NCBI GenBank assembly: GCA_034414595.1
Contig: DAOULY010000021.1
Location: 186,001-250,000, forward strand
From: DAOULY01 sp034414595
GTDB lineage: Bacteria > Chloroflexota > Dehalococcoidia > SZUA-161 > JAUWZY01
DNA: 64,000 nt
Direction: 5' to 3'
This document shows, in pieces, positions 24,486 through 32,139 of this stretch (within the stretch, counting starts at the first letter, position 1; every line of letters starts with the position of its first letter). The notes beneath the pieces are model-generated. The model had not been told where the DNA came from and searched no databases. It worked only from the letters and a program-made list of their open reading frames with translations. The position numbers were made by a program, and so were the translations under genes.

Positions 24486-25606
24486 AGGGGCTCGATCCTT
24501 CCTGCGCTGACTCCGAATTTGGCAGCTTGGGCCCAAAAATCCTCTTCGAAGCGGTCGATATCGCTGGAAGTGATCAGCACCTGTTGATAGCCTGAGGCAG
24601 CCTGAAGCAAGTGATGACGGCGCCGGGCATCCAGTTCAGATAGGACGTCATCCAAGAGCAGAATCGGCGGGTCACCGGTCCTGGCTGCTATTAACTGAGC
24701 TTCGGCTAACTTCAAAGATAGGGCTACTGTTCGATTTTGCCCCCGAGACCCATAGGTGCCCATGTCCCTTCCTTGGCCCAGAAAGCGCAGGTCGTCGCGG
24801 TGGGGACCGGTTAGGGTCATTGCCTGCGCCAGTTCCTTATCCCGAGACTGGAATAGCACCCTTGAGAATGCCTCCTTGCTGACGCTTTGCTGATAGATTA
24901 TCTGCATTTCTTCTTGGCCCCCCGTCAGCTGCTCATGGATCACTCGAGCCCGCTCGTCGAGGTCAGCAACTGTTTGTTCCCGTAGCTCAATGAGATAAGA
25001 GCCCGTCCCCACCAGCTCCCGATCCCAGAAGTCCAGTTCCTGGATCCGGGCTCGTCCTTCAGCTATCAGGCGCAGCAACCGATTCCGCTGGCGCAGGACC
25101 CGGTGGTAGCGCTGCAATGACCGGAGATAGCGATGGTCAACCTGTGAAATAGTGATGTCGAGATAGCGGCGGCGCAGTGCCGGCTCGCCATCAACGAGGT
25201 CAATGTCTTTGGGACTGAACAGGACTACATTTATCAGGCCAATGAGATCGGCAGCGCGGCGCACGACACCATTTATGCGCACTCGCTTGTGCACATAACG
25301 GACTTGGCCTTCGGAGTCGGTGTCGCCGCGGAGGGCGATCTCCAGGCGTAAACCACCGGCAGCTCTTTGCGCCTGGGCCTCAAGCCGAGCCACCGGGCTC
25401 GCTTCCCTTAAGGCAGCCCAGTTTATCAGTTCTATGTCGGCAGCAGCCCGAGGAGTTTTGCTCGTAGCCAGAAGATAGATAGCCTCGAGGAAGTTGCTCT
25501 TACCCTGGGCATTATCTCCGAGGAGGATCATCGTCCGCGGCGGCAGATCGAGCTCAAGGCGGACGTAATTGCGAAAGTCGGACAGACTTAAATGCTGAAC
25601 CCAGAT
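24482..25606 (-). CDS. recF: DNA replication and repair protein RecF, apparent ATC start
   Basis: A RecF SMC-like ATPase: WVQHLSLSDFRNY at the start, Walker A GDNAQGKSN (about 31-39), the ABC signature YGSRGQNRTVALSL, and Walker B ILLLDDVLSELD. RecF loads RecA at gaps with RecO/R. The first ATG/GTG/TTG in frame is at 25531, which would remove the conserved first strand. A perfect GGAGGT (25613-25618) is followed after six bases by ATC at 25606, in frame and at the family start. So either ATC initiates, or a base differs here. recF is not next to dnaA/dnaN. Confidence 0.85.
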   Translation of the reverse strand: MWVQHLSLSDFRNYVRLELDLPPRTMILLGDNAQGKSNFLEAIYLLATSKTPRAAADIELINWAALREASPVARLEAQAQRAAGGLRLEIALRGDTDSEGQVRYVHKRVRINGVVRRAADLIGLINVVLFSPKDIDLVDGEPALRRRYLDITISQVDHRYLRSLQRYHRVLRQRNRLLRLIAEGRARIQELDFWDRELVGTGSYLIELREQTVADLDERARVIHEQLTGGQEEMQIIYQQSVSKEAFSRVLFQSRDKELAQAMTLTGPHRDDLRFLGQGRDMGTYGSRGQNRTVALSLKLAEAQLIAARTGDPPILLLDDVLSELDARRRHHLLQAASGYQQVLITSSDIDRFEEDFWAQAAKFGVSAGRIEPL

Positions 25607-25641
25607 GGCACTACCTCCAATGGAGAGAAGGCTTCAATGCG

Positions 25642-25670
25642 ATTATAGCTTTCTTATCCATGCTTGTCCA
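25642..25670 (-). promoter_or_regulatory. Promoter of recF
   Basis: On the minus strand TGGACA (25665-25670), 17-bp spacer, TATAAT (25642-25647). A start near 25635 leaves a ~29-base leader containing GGAGGT, supporting translation initiation at 25606. Confidence 0.6.
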
Positions 25671-25699
25671 AAAATACTATCGGGTATAGTACAAAGGTA

Positions 25700-25728
25700 T
25701 TGACAAATTTGTATATCTCCGTTATAAT
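25700..25728 (+). promoter_or_regulatory. Consensus sigma-70 promoter of the 25905 transporter
   Basis: Perfect TTGACA (25700-25705), 17-bp spacer, perfect TATAAT (25723-25728). The start near 25735 leaves a ~170-base untranslated leader. Confidence 0.75.
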
Positions 25729-25734
25729 GCATAA

Positions 25735-25904
25735 CAATTTGGTGAACTTTTGGTGAAGCTAAGTCAGATACAGTAGCTGAGCTGCAATAGCGAATCGGAT
25801 TTCGATAAGGGGGTGGGAGTGGCATGTAGATTAAGTTCTATACTGTAGAAGAGCGTCTTTCACTCTCTCAAATTTAATTTATACTAGGAAGGAGGTGATA
25901 AAAG
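25735..25904 (+). promoter_or_regulatory. Long untranslated leader, no known riboswitch recognised
   Basis: About 170 non-coding bases before the transporter, ending with AAGGAGGTGATAAAAG. TTGGTGAA occurs twice in direct repeat near its 5' end. I see no known riboswitch signature and no rho-independent terminator inside. Confidence 0.35.
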
Positions 25905-26615
25905 ATGCCAAATGGTCAGTCACAATACGGTGATCCGTCAGCAATAGGGAACATGGTGATCGCAACCGCAGCCCTGTGTCTTTTTGCCCTGTTCAGCGGT
26001 CAGGTGGACATGGCGGTATTTAACCCTGTTACCCATCAGATCGATGCCGGCGCTCTCTCCTTAATAGGGTGGATAATGGCTGTCTTGATCTCTGTCACCA
26101 TCGCGGGCATTATCCATTTCATGCGCGGTGAGACACTGCCTGCTCTTGTCGCCATCGTGTTCGGTCCCTTGGTCTCCTGCTGGGCAGCCGTTAACCCCAT
26201 CATGAAGTCCATGCTACCCTACTTTGGCCCTCAAGTGGCAGCTACTGACCCGACAACAGGGGTAACAACGACAGCACCCATGATCAACGCTATCACAGGC
26301 GTAGATGGTTATGCCCTTGCGGTGGTAGCAGGCTTGTTCGGCATCTTCTGGGTTGCGTCTCTCAAGATGCCGAAGGCATTCACCCTCCTCATGACCCTGC
26401 TCGTTGCAGCGTTCTCATGCCTTTCGGCCTACTCTTTCCAGACAGTCGGGTTGGGTCTTGCTGATTCTGCACCGAGTGATTTTTTCATTGCCCAGGTGGG
26501 AGGCTGGATATTGCTTGGCGTTTCGATCGTGTTCTTCTACTTGGCTGCAGCCGGGGTCTTGAATCCATGGTATGGCAAGCCGCTCTTGCCGATAGGGACG
26601 CCCTTTATCAAGTAG
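25905..26615 (+). CDS. Six-helix membrane protein, probable acetate/succinate uptake transporter (AceTr, GPR1/FUN34/YaaH)
   Basis: A 236-residue protein with six hydrophobic segments. The N-terminal YGDPSAIGNMVIATAALCLF is reminiscent of the NPAPLGL region of the AceTr family, and the end GKPLLPIGTP resembles the family C-terminus; length also fits. The NPAPLGL motif itself is not exact, so the assignment is moderate. It would move acetate or another short carboxylate across the cytoplasmic membrane. It is a single-gene unit with a consensus promoter, long leader, optimal ribosome-binding site and strong terminator, implying high expression. Confidence 0.55.
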   Translation: MPNGQSQYGDPSAIGNMVIATAALCLFALFSGQVDMAVFNPVTHQIDAGALSLIGWIMAVLISVTIAGIIHFMRGETLPALVAIVFGPLVSCWAAVNPIMKSMLPYFGPQVAATDPTTGVTTTAPMINAITGVDGYALAVVAGLFGIFWVASLKMPKAFTLLMTLLVAAFSCLSAYSFQTVGLGLADSAPSDFFIAQVGGWILLGVSIVFFYLAAAGVLNPWYGKPLLPIGTPFIK

Positions 26616-26702
26616 CAGCCATTGCCCCCTCTACCAGGTGCACACATTGAAGCGTAGCCTGGTACGGAGAGTGAGGCAAGCAATACTATAAGGAGGATAA
26701 CA

Positions 26703-26741
26703 ATTGCAGCAGGGCGTAACGCCCTGCTGCAATTCTTTTTT
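26703..26741 (+). terminator. Rho-independent terminator of the transporter gene
   Basis: A perfect 14-bp stem (26703-26716 with 26720-26733), TAA loop, followed by TCTTTTTT. Textbook intrinsic terminator separating the transporter from the fur operon. Confidence 0.92.
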
Positions 26742-26802
26742 CAGGGCACAAAGCGCTTGCTGGCAAGCTGCGGCCTCAGGCTTATCTCGACTTAATGAAA
26801 TA

Positions 26803-26831
26803 TTGACAGACCGTTCTATATCCAGTATAAT
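26803..26831 (+). promoter_or_regulatory. Consensus promoter of the fur-feoB operon
   Basis: Perfect TTGACA (26803-26808), 17-bp spacer and perfect TATAAT (26826-26831). The start near 26838 falls inside the Fur palindrome. Confidence 0.85.
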
Positions 26832-26836
26832 GTTAC

Positions 26837-26857
26837 TGCAAATGATAATCATTTGCA
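26837..26857. promoter_or_regulatory. Fur box, perfect 21-bp palindrome
   Basis: TGCAAATGAT-A-ATCATTTGCA, a 10-1-10 perfect palindrome containing the ATGATAATCAT core of known Fur sites. It covers the predicted transcription start, so iron-loaded Fur would block the promoter and autoregulate fur with the iron operon. Confidence 0.88.
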
Positions 26858-26869
26858 ATAGGAGTGGGG

Positions 26870-27328
26870 ATGAAACAGGCAGGAGACACAGATCAGTCCC
26901 TTTCGTCAGCGGGACAGCGGATGACGCCACAGCGGAGGCTCCTTTGGGAGATCATCATAGAGGCAGGAGGACACCTCGATGCTGATGAGCTCCACCGGCG
27001 AGCCAGGGAGCATGAGCCCAGGATAAGTCTGTCCACCGTCTATCGCAATCTGCAATTGTTCAAGAAGCTCGGCCTGGTAGAAGAGAGGCACTTCGCTGAA
27101 AACCATCATCACTATGAGGCTAAGGGCCACTTGGAACACTATCACCTCGTTTGCCTTGGCTGCGGCCGGGTCATCGAGTTTGAGAGTCCGCTGGTTGAGA
27201 GGATAGCGGACAGGATAAGAGCAGAGAACCGCTTTGAGGTCACCGGCGCCGAAATACACCTCGAGGGTTATTGCTCCCGCTGTCGGAGCAAAATTCATAG
27301 TAGTGGGGCGGGCGCAGGTAAATCATGA
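26870..27328 (+). CDS. fur: Ferric uptake regulator family repressor
   Basis: A 152-residue Fur-family protein: winged helix with RMTPQRRLLWEIIIEAGGHL and ISLSTVYRNLQLFKKLGLV, the metal-site histidines HHHYEAKGHLEHYHLVC, and two zinc CxxC pairs (CLGCG, CSRC). The Fur box at its promoter makes iron the likely effector. ATG 26870 is preceded by AGGAG at five bases; a GTG six bases upstream overlaps that site and is less likely. First gene of the iron operon. Confidence 0.92.
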   Translation: MKQAGDTDQSLSSAGQRMTPQRRLLWEIIIEAGGHLDADELHRRAREHEPRISLSTVYRNLQLFKKLGLVEERHFAENHHHYEAKGHLEHYHLVCLGCGRVIEFESPLVERIADRIRAENRFEVTGAEIHLEGYCSRCRSKIHSSGAGAGKS

Positions 27329-27341
27329 ATAGGGGATCAGC

Positions 27342-27953
27342 ATGAAATCATCTCTGGTCAGAAGGATCCTGTTCAGACTTGGCTTCCGTGGCCATGGAGG
27401 GGATTGCCATCAAGGCGAGTCTCAGGGAGAGGGCAGCGGCCTGAGCAGGATAGTGATCGTGGGCAGTCCCAATGTGGGGAAAAGCGTGATCTTCAACAGC
27501 CTCACCGGTGCTTATGTCACCGTTTCCAATTACCCGGGAACTACAGTGGAGGTATCCCGAGGCAAGGCCAGGATAGGCACCGAGGAATACGAAGTGTTGG
27601 ACACCCCTGGGATGTACTCGCTGCTCCCTATTACCGAGGAGGAGCGGGTGGCCAGGTCTATCCTGTTCCAAAGCGCCGATGTGGTGCTGCACGTGGTAGA
27701 TGCCAAGAATCTGGAGCGGATGCTTCCGCTGACCCTGCAACTTATCGAAGCCGAACTGCCGGTCATTTTAGACCTCAACATGGCGGATGAACTCAAAGCC
27801 TCAGGGATGGTGATCGATGTCGAGCATCTGGAGGGGGAGTTGGGCATTCCTGTGGTAGCTACCTCGGCCGCCACTGGCCAGGGTATCGAAGCATTGCGAC
27901 GGAGAATCGCGGAATACGTCAATGGGTGCAGCGGGCAAGTTTGTCTACGATGA
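27342..27953 (+). CDS. feoB: FeoB N-terminal GTPase part (separate frame)
   Basis: A 203-residue fragment holding the complete FeoB G domain: G1 GSPNVGKS (41-48), switch with YPGTT, G3 DTPGMYSLLP (87-96), G4-like NMAD. FeoB is the ferrous iron permease of the cytoplasmic membrane. The frame ends at 27953 while the membrane part continues in the +1 frame from 27922, overlapping 32 bases. The joint fits one ancestral protein (AEYVNG then AAGKFVYDDPLE), so this is a frameshifted or naturally split feoB. Confidence 0.88.
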   Translation: MKSSLVRRILFRLGFRGHGGDCHQGESQGEGSGLSRIVIVGSPNVGKSVIFNSLTGAYVTVSNYPGTTVEVSRGKARIGTEEYEVLDTPGMYSLLPITEEERVARSILFQSADVVLHVVDAKNLERMLPLTLQLIEAELPVILDLNMADELKASGMVIDVEHLEGELGIPVVATSAATGQGIEALRRRIAEYVNGCSGQVCLR

Positions 27954-29370
27954 CCCCCTGGAATCAGCCCTCGGCCGAATAGCCAGCCTGCTTAGAGGTG
28001 ATTATCACATCTCACAAAGGGCTATGGCTCTACTGCTAGTTCAGGGAGACCCGGAAGTAGAAAAGCAAGTCCGAGAACGAGAAGGAGCAGGCTATGGCAC
28101 GATTGCAGAGGTCGTAGCCCAGACCAGGACTGATTACAGCCAGCCCCTGAGCTTCGTTATCTCCCGCAGGCGGCAGGGAGAAGCGAACCGCATCTTGAGT
28201 GGTGCTGTGACCTGGGGACAGGAGGCCAAAAAGGGCTTTGCTGAGAGGCTGAGCCGGGCCATGATGAGTCCACTCACCGGCGTGCCCATTCTGCTCATCG
28301 TCCTCTTCGCCTTATATGAATTCGTCGGTGTCTTCGGCGCCGGGATCGGGGTCGATTTTATCGAAGGCACTGTCTTCGGGGCATGGGTTAATCCTTGGCT
28401 CAACGACATCACTGTGGCCATCATCCCTTGGAAGTTCCTCCAGGATTTGTTCATCGGCGAATATGGTATCTTCACCTTGGGGCTTACTTACGCCTTTGCC
28501 ATCATCCTGCCCATTGTCGGTACATTCTTCATCGCTTTCTCCATAATCGAGGACAGCGGCTACTTGCCCCGATTGGCCATGCTCATCGACCGGGTATTCA
28601 AACGGATCGGGCTCAACGGTCGCGCCGTGATCCCGATGGTGCTGGGGTTCGGCTGCGACACCATGGCCACTATAGTCACCAGAACTCAGGAGACAAAGCG
28701 GGAGCGAGTCATCACCACCCTGCTATTGGCACTGGCCATCCCATGCTCAGCACAACTGGGCGTTATCTTCGCTATTTTATCAGGCAATGCCTCAGGATTG
28801 CTGATCTGGGGTGTAGTACTGCTGCTGGTATTGCTGCTAGTGGGCTATCTGGCGTCCAGGATGATCCCGGGGAAGCAAGCTGCCTTCTATATGGAGATCC
28901 CCCCTCTCAGGCGCCCCCGGGTGGGCAACGTGCTGACCAAGACCTATACCCGGATGCAATGGTATTTCTTCGAGGTGCTGCCTTTCTTTGTCATCGCCAG
29001 CGTCCTCCTTTGGATCGGAGATCTAACCGGCATCTTCGACCACATCGTCCGCGGGTTCGAGCCCCTGGTCCGTTTCATCGGCCTGCCTCCGGAGACTGCG
29101 GTCGCCTTTCTCTACGGCTTCTTCCGGCGAGATTTCGGCGCCGCTGGATTATACGACCTCCATAGCGCAGGTGTTCTGGTAGGAGCCCCTTTGGTAGTGG
29201 CGGCAGTGACCCTGACCCTGTTCATGCCCTGCATTGCCCAGGTCTTGGTTACGCTTCGAGAACGGGGAGCCAAGACTACTCTGGCCATGATAATATTTAT
29301 CTTCCCCTTTGCCTTTGGGGTGGGATTCATCCTCAACTCGATCCTGAACCTTCTGGGGGTGTCACTATGA
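27922..29370 (+). CDS. feoB: FeoB C-terminal membrane permease part
   Basis: A 482-residue membrane region of FeoB: helical linker after KFVYDDPLESALGRI, about eight membrane spans, first gate motif VLGFGCDTMATI, second gate PCSAQLGVIFAIL, and FFRRDFGAAGLYDL. It would form the iron pore. ATG 27922 lies within the end of the GTPase frame with no good ribosome-binding site, so it depends on coupling, frameshifting, or a single-base error in the G-rich stretch there. Stop overlaps the next ATG (ATGA). Confidence 0.88.
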   Translation: MGAAGKFVYDDPLESALGRIASLLRGDYHISQRAMALLLVQGDPEVEKQVREREGAGYGTIAEVVAQTRTDYSQPLSFVISRRRQGEANRILSGAVTWGQEAKKGFAERLSRAMMSPLTGVPILLIVLFALYEFVGVFGAGIGVDFIEGTVFGAWVNPWLNDITVAIIPWKFLQDLFIGEYGIFTLGLTYAFAIILPIVGTFFIAFSIIEDSGYLPRLAMLIDRVFKRIGLNGRAVIPMVLGFGCDTMATIVTRTQETKRERVITTLLLALAIPCSAQLGVIFAILSGNASGLLIWGVVLLLVLLLVGYLASRMIPGKQAAFYMEIPPLRRPRVGNVLTKTYTRMQWYFFEVLPFFVIASVLLWIGDLTGIFDHIVRGFEPLVRFIGLPPETAVAFLYGFFRRDFGAAGLYDLHSAGVLVGAPLVVAAVTLTLFMPCIAQVLVTLRERGAKTTLAMIIFIFPFAFGVGFILNSILNLLGVSL

Positions 29371-29558
29371 GATGCCCCCTATGTGGCCACCGCTTCAGCG
29401 AGGAGGAAGGGATAGCCGCCTGCCGTAGGTGTCCCCTGGCAAGCTCCTGTGGCCTGATCCGTTGTCCCAATTGTGGCTACGATATAGCCAAAGAAGCAAA
29501 ACCGATAAGATTACTAAAAAACTGGTGGAGACGTCATGGAACTCGAGGAAAAAGCTGA
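29367..29558 (+). CDS. Small zinc-ribbon protein downstream of feoB
   Basis: A 63-residue protein with RCPLCGHRF at the N-terminus, CRRCPLASSC in the middle and RCPNCGYDI, i.e. three cysteine pairs, and a basic tail. It has no membrane span. Coupled to feoB by ATGA overlap and overlapping the next gene's start by 23 bases. Small Cys-rich FeoB-associated proteins are common, but its role is not known. Confidence 0.7.
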   Translation: MRCPLCGHRFSEEEGIAACRRCPLASSCGLIRCPNCGYDIAKEAKPIRLLKNWWRRHGTRGKS

Positions 29559-30285
29559 AGAGATCTTGGAGACCCTGTGGATTCGCACCGAGGAGGGAAA
29601 GGAGGATGCTCTCGCTCCAGACGAGCTGGGAGTGAAGGAGCCTGAGCGCCCCCTGGAGCAATTGCTCCAAGGGGGCTACGTTATACTCGATGACAACAGG
29701 GTGCAACTGACCAGCGTGGGTCATACTGAGGCAGCAAAGGTGGTGCGAAGACATCGGCTGGCGGAGCGTTTGCTGGTCGATGTTCTGAACGCCGGTGAAG
29801 ACCTATTGGATGAGAGGGCCTGCAAGTTTGAGCATCTGCTCGACCACGGCCTGGATGAGAATATCTGCACCCTGCTGGGACATCCCAAGGTCTGCCCCCA
29901 CGGCAAGCCGATCCCGCCAGGAAGATGCTGTCAGGAACAGCAGAGGGAAGCGCAGAGTCTGGTTTTGCCTCTGAGCCGGTTAATTCCGGGGCAGAAGGGC
30001 AAAATAGCATATGTCTATGCCACGGATTCCAGCCAGATTCAGAAACTGGTGGCTACCGGCGTCCATCCCGGCGCACCGATAACTCTAATCCAGCGCTTCC
30101 CTTCCTATGTTTTCCAGATCGGTCATACCCAGTTTGCCGTAGACCGGGAAATAGCCAGTGCCATTAATGTCCGGCTCATCGGCTGGGAGGGCCCTGGTGG
30201 CCCCGGCCCAGAGGCAGTGGCACGGCAGGGACGACGGAGATGGGGCAGAATGAGACGTCTTGGCTGGCCATGGCGAAGACGATGA
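29536..30285 (+). CDS. DtxR/MntR-family metalloregulator with FeoA-like C-terminal domain
   Basis: A 249-residue protein: N-terminal winged helix (residues 1-60, atypically short on basic residues), dimer/metal domain with the DtxR signature CKFEHLLDHGLDENICTLLG and HPKVCPHGKPIPP, followed by a FeoA/SH3-like domain (LIPGQKGKIAYVYATDSSQI...GVHPGAPITLIQRFP). It binds Fe(II) or Mn(II) and likely controls metal uptake genes. The C-terminus is arginine/tryptophan-rich (RRWGRMRRLGWPWRRR). Coexistence with Fur in one operon suggests two-layer iron control. Confidence 0.85.
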   Translation: MELEEKAEEILETLWIRTEEGKEDALAPDELGVKEPERPLEQLLQGGYVILDDNRVQLTSVGHTEAAKVVRRHRLAERLLVDVLNAGEDLLDERACKFEHLLDHGLDENICTLLGHPKVCPHGKPIPPGRCCQEQQREAQSLVLPLSRLIPGQKGKIAYVYATDSSQIQKLVATGVHPGAPITLIQRFPSYVFQIGHTQFAVDREIASAINVRLIGWEGPGGPGPEAVARQGRRRWGRMRRLGWPWRRR

Positions 30286-31886
30286 GATCTCTCATCCTTG
30301 CTTTAGCCCTCTTAGGCCTGATGGTTGGCCTCGGAGGGCAGGCACTCAGCGCCATAGCTGCCTTGGCATCGGACGCAGAGCTGTTGGAAAACGGCGGCTT
30401 TGAGCAGGGCGAAAGTCCGTGGCAGGCATACAGTGGCAACTTCACCGTTGTCAGCTCCTCCGCTTATCCGGGCCAGGTCCGCAGCGGAAGCTATGCCGCT
30501 GCCTTTGCCAGCGCCGATCTGGCAACGAAGTGGCTACATCAACTGGTCCAGGTCGTGCCTGGCGGGAGCTATACCTTCAGCGGCTGGGCCATCAAGGACG
30601 ATCCTGACATCGCAAATGTCTATTTCCGCATCTCCTGGTACGCGAGCAACGACGGAACCGGAAGCGAAATAAGCCACAATGATTCCTCCCAGCTTAGTAC
30701 GGACAGCGCAGTATATCGTTCTCTGACGTTCTCCGTCACTGCACCATCCCAGGCATTTTCAGCGAGGGTCAAGTGTATGCTGGTCCCGGCATCGACCGGG
30801 CCAGCCACGGCCTATTTTGATGACCTCAGCTTCACCGGCCCCCAGCCCATCTTGGTCAAGGTGACTGAGGTCATCGATGGAGACACTATCAAACTGGAGA
30901 GCGGCGAAACGGTCAGATACATCGGCATCGACACACCGGAGCAAGGCGAACTCCTGTACGATGAAGCGACGAATAAGAACAAGGAGCTGGTGGAGGGGAA
31001 AACGGTACGACTGGAGAAAGATGTAAGCGAGACTGACATATTTGGAAGACTACTTCGTTATGTTTACATTGACGGTACCTTTGTCAATGCCAAGCTGGTG
31101 GAGCTTGGCTACGCCAAGGCCACACCTTATCCTCCTGACACCAAGTATGAAAGCGTGTTCTCACAGCTGGAAGGGGAGGCCAAGAATGCCGGGTTGGGGA
31201 TTTGGGCCCACTACACAGCTGCCAGCGCAGGTGATGTGGTGATCAACGAAGTCCAGTATGACCCAGTTAGCACTAGCGAAGCCGGCGCTGAGTGGCTGGA
31301 GCTCTTCAACACCACAGACCATGAGATAAACTTGACCGGCTGGAGAATAGCTGATAACTTCGGCTCTGACGAGATCCCAGATTTGACTCTGCTCCCTGGT
31401 GGCTACGCAGTGGTGGCGGCCACCGGGGAGGGCTTTTTGGCCAATTTCCCCAACTTCACGGGCGACATAGTTTTCCTGTTCGATGGCCGCATCGGCAATG
31501 GTCTGAACAATGATGGTGATTGCCTTGTTCTCCAAGATGGCCTGGGGAATAACATCGATGCCCTATCTTATGGTGTCGATACCACCATCATGAATCCGTC
31601 TTGCCAGACCGTAGCCGAAGGTCACTCCTTGGAGCGACAGCCAGCAGGCTACGACACCGACCAAGCCAGCGACTTCATCGATAATCCTGCTCCCTCCCCG
31701 GGCCAGGAACTATCATCTGCCTCTCCTGCCCCTGAATCAGATGGGTCGGATGCAGACAATGGGCACACATCCGAGGACACTGCAAGCTCGGGGTGGAATC
31801 TAAGGGCACTGGTCTGGGCACCTATCTTGGCCCTTGTCGGGCTGGCTTGTCTCATCCTCTCCTTCTGGCTCATGAAGCGGCGCTGA
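30282..31886 (+). CDS. Exported, membrane-anchored nuclease: SNase domain plus lamin-tail domain
   Basis: About 534 residues. Signal peptide (RSLILALALLGLMVGLG), then a ~165-residue beta-rich carbohydrate-binding-like domain (LENGGFEQGESPWQAYSGNF), a thermonuclease domain (TEVIDGDTIKLESGETVRYI, IDTPEQGE, FGRLLRYVY; catalytic Asp, Arg, Glu, Arg present), a lamin-tail domain (VVINEVQYDPVS...EWLELFNTT), a Ser/Pro/Asp-rich linker and a C-terminal helix ending LMKRR. It would degrade DNA or RNA outside the membrane. ATG 30282 overlaps the DtxR stop; an earlier ATG at 30240 is possible. Confidence 0.85.
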   Translation: MRSLILALALLGLMVGLGGQALSAIAALASDAELLENGGFEQGESPWQAYSGNFTVVSSSAYPGQVRSGSYAAAFASADLATKWLHQLVQVVPGGSYTFSGWAIKDDPDIANVYFRISWYASNDGTGSEISHNDSSQLSTDSAVYRSLTFSVTAPSQAFSARVKCMLVPASTGPATAYFDDLSFTGPQPILVKVTEVIDGDTIKLESGETVRYIGIDTPEQGELLYDEATNKNKELVEGKTVRLEKDVSETDIFGRLLRYVYIDGTFVNAKLVELGYAKATPYPPDTKYESVFSQLEGEAKNAGLGIWAHYTAASAGDVVINEVQYDPVSTSEAGAEWLELFNTTDHEINLTGWRIADNFGSDEIPDLTLLPGGYAVVAATGEGFLANFPNFTGDIVFLFDGRIGNGLNNDGDCLVLQDGLGNNIDALSYGVDTTIMNPSCQTVAEGHSLERQPAGYDTDQASDFIDNPAPSPGQELSSASPAPESDGSDADNGHTSEDTASSGWNLRALVWAPILALVGLACLILSFWLMKRR

Positions 31887-31889
31887 GTG

Positions 31890-31918
31890 TTGTTTGGGGT
31901 AAAGCGGTAAGCTATAAT
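31890..31918 (+). promoter_or_regulatory. Promoter of the (cmk)-plsC-ispH unit
   Basis: TTGTTT (31890-31895), 17-bp spacer, perfect TATAAT (31913-31918), starting just after the nuclease gene. It precedes the decayed cmk. Confidence 0.6.
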
Positions 31919-31942
31919 ATTAAATTGGCTTTCTTTCATGGA

Positions 31943-32139
31943 GTGCTCAGAGCGGCCAAGCCGGTGACTATTGCCATAGACGGTCCCTGGCTTTGTGCAA
32001 GAGCATTACCAGTTACAGGATCAACAGTGAGCGGGCACTGGTAGGTCAGCCGGCTTCATACGCCAAGGTCATCGAGACCGATGGACTGGGCATAGATTAG
32101 TTGCTGGCTTGCATAATGAACCTGATAGAGGATCGTTGA
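31943..32139 (+). pseudogene. cmk: Remnant of cytidylate kinase (cmk) with large internal deletion
   Basis: From GTG 31943 the frame reads ...AAKPVTIAIDGP, the usual Cmk N-terminus, then breaks off before the P-loop residues. After a frame change at about 31995, the sequence reads RINSERALVGQPASYAKVIE and TDGLGID, matching the Cmk C-terminal end (typically R..S.RA..PL.PA..A..IDT.GL.I), a TAG at 32098-32100, and LLACIMNLIEDR with the original TGA overlapping the plsC ATG (TGATG). Both ends remain and the order cmk-plsC is conserved in many bacteria. A working copy must exist elsewhere, or this is an assembly fault. Confidence 0.8.

Noticed and set aside
27922..27953. Programmed -1 frameshift signal in feoB
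   Set aside because: The shift needed is +1 and there is no A/T-rich slippery heptamer or obvious downstream pseudoknot; kept only as an unexplained split.
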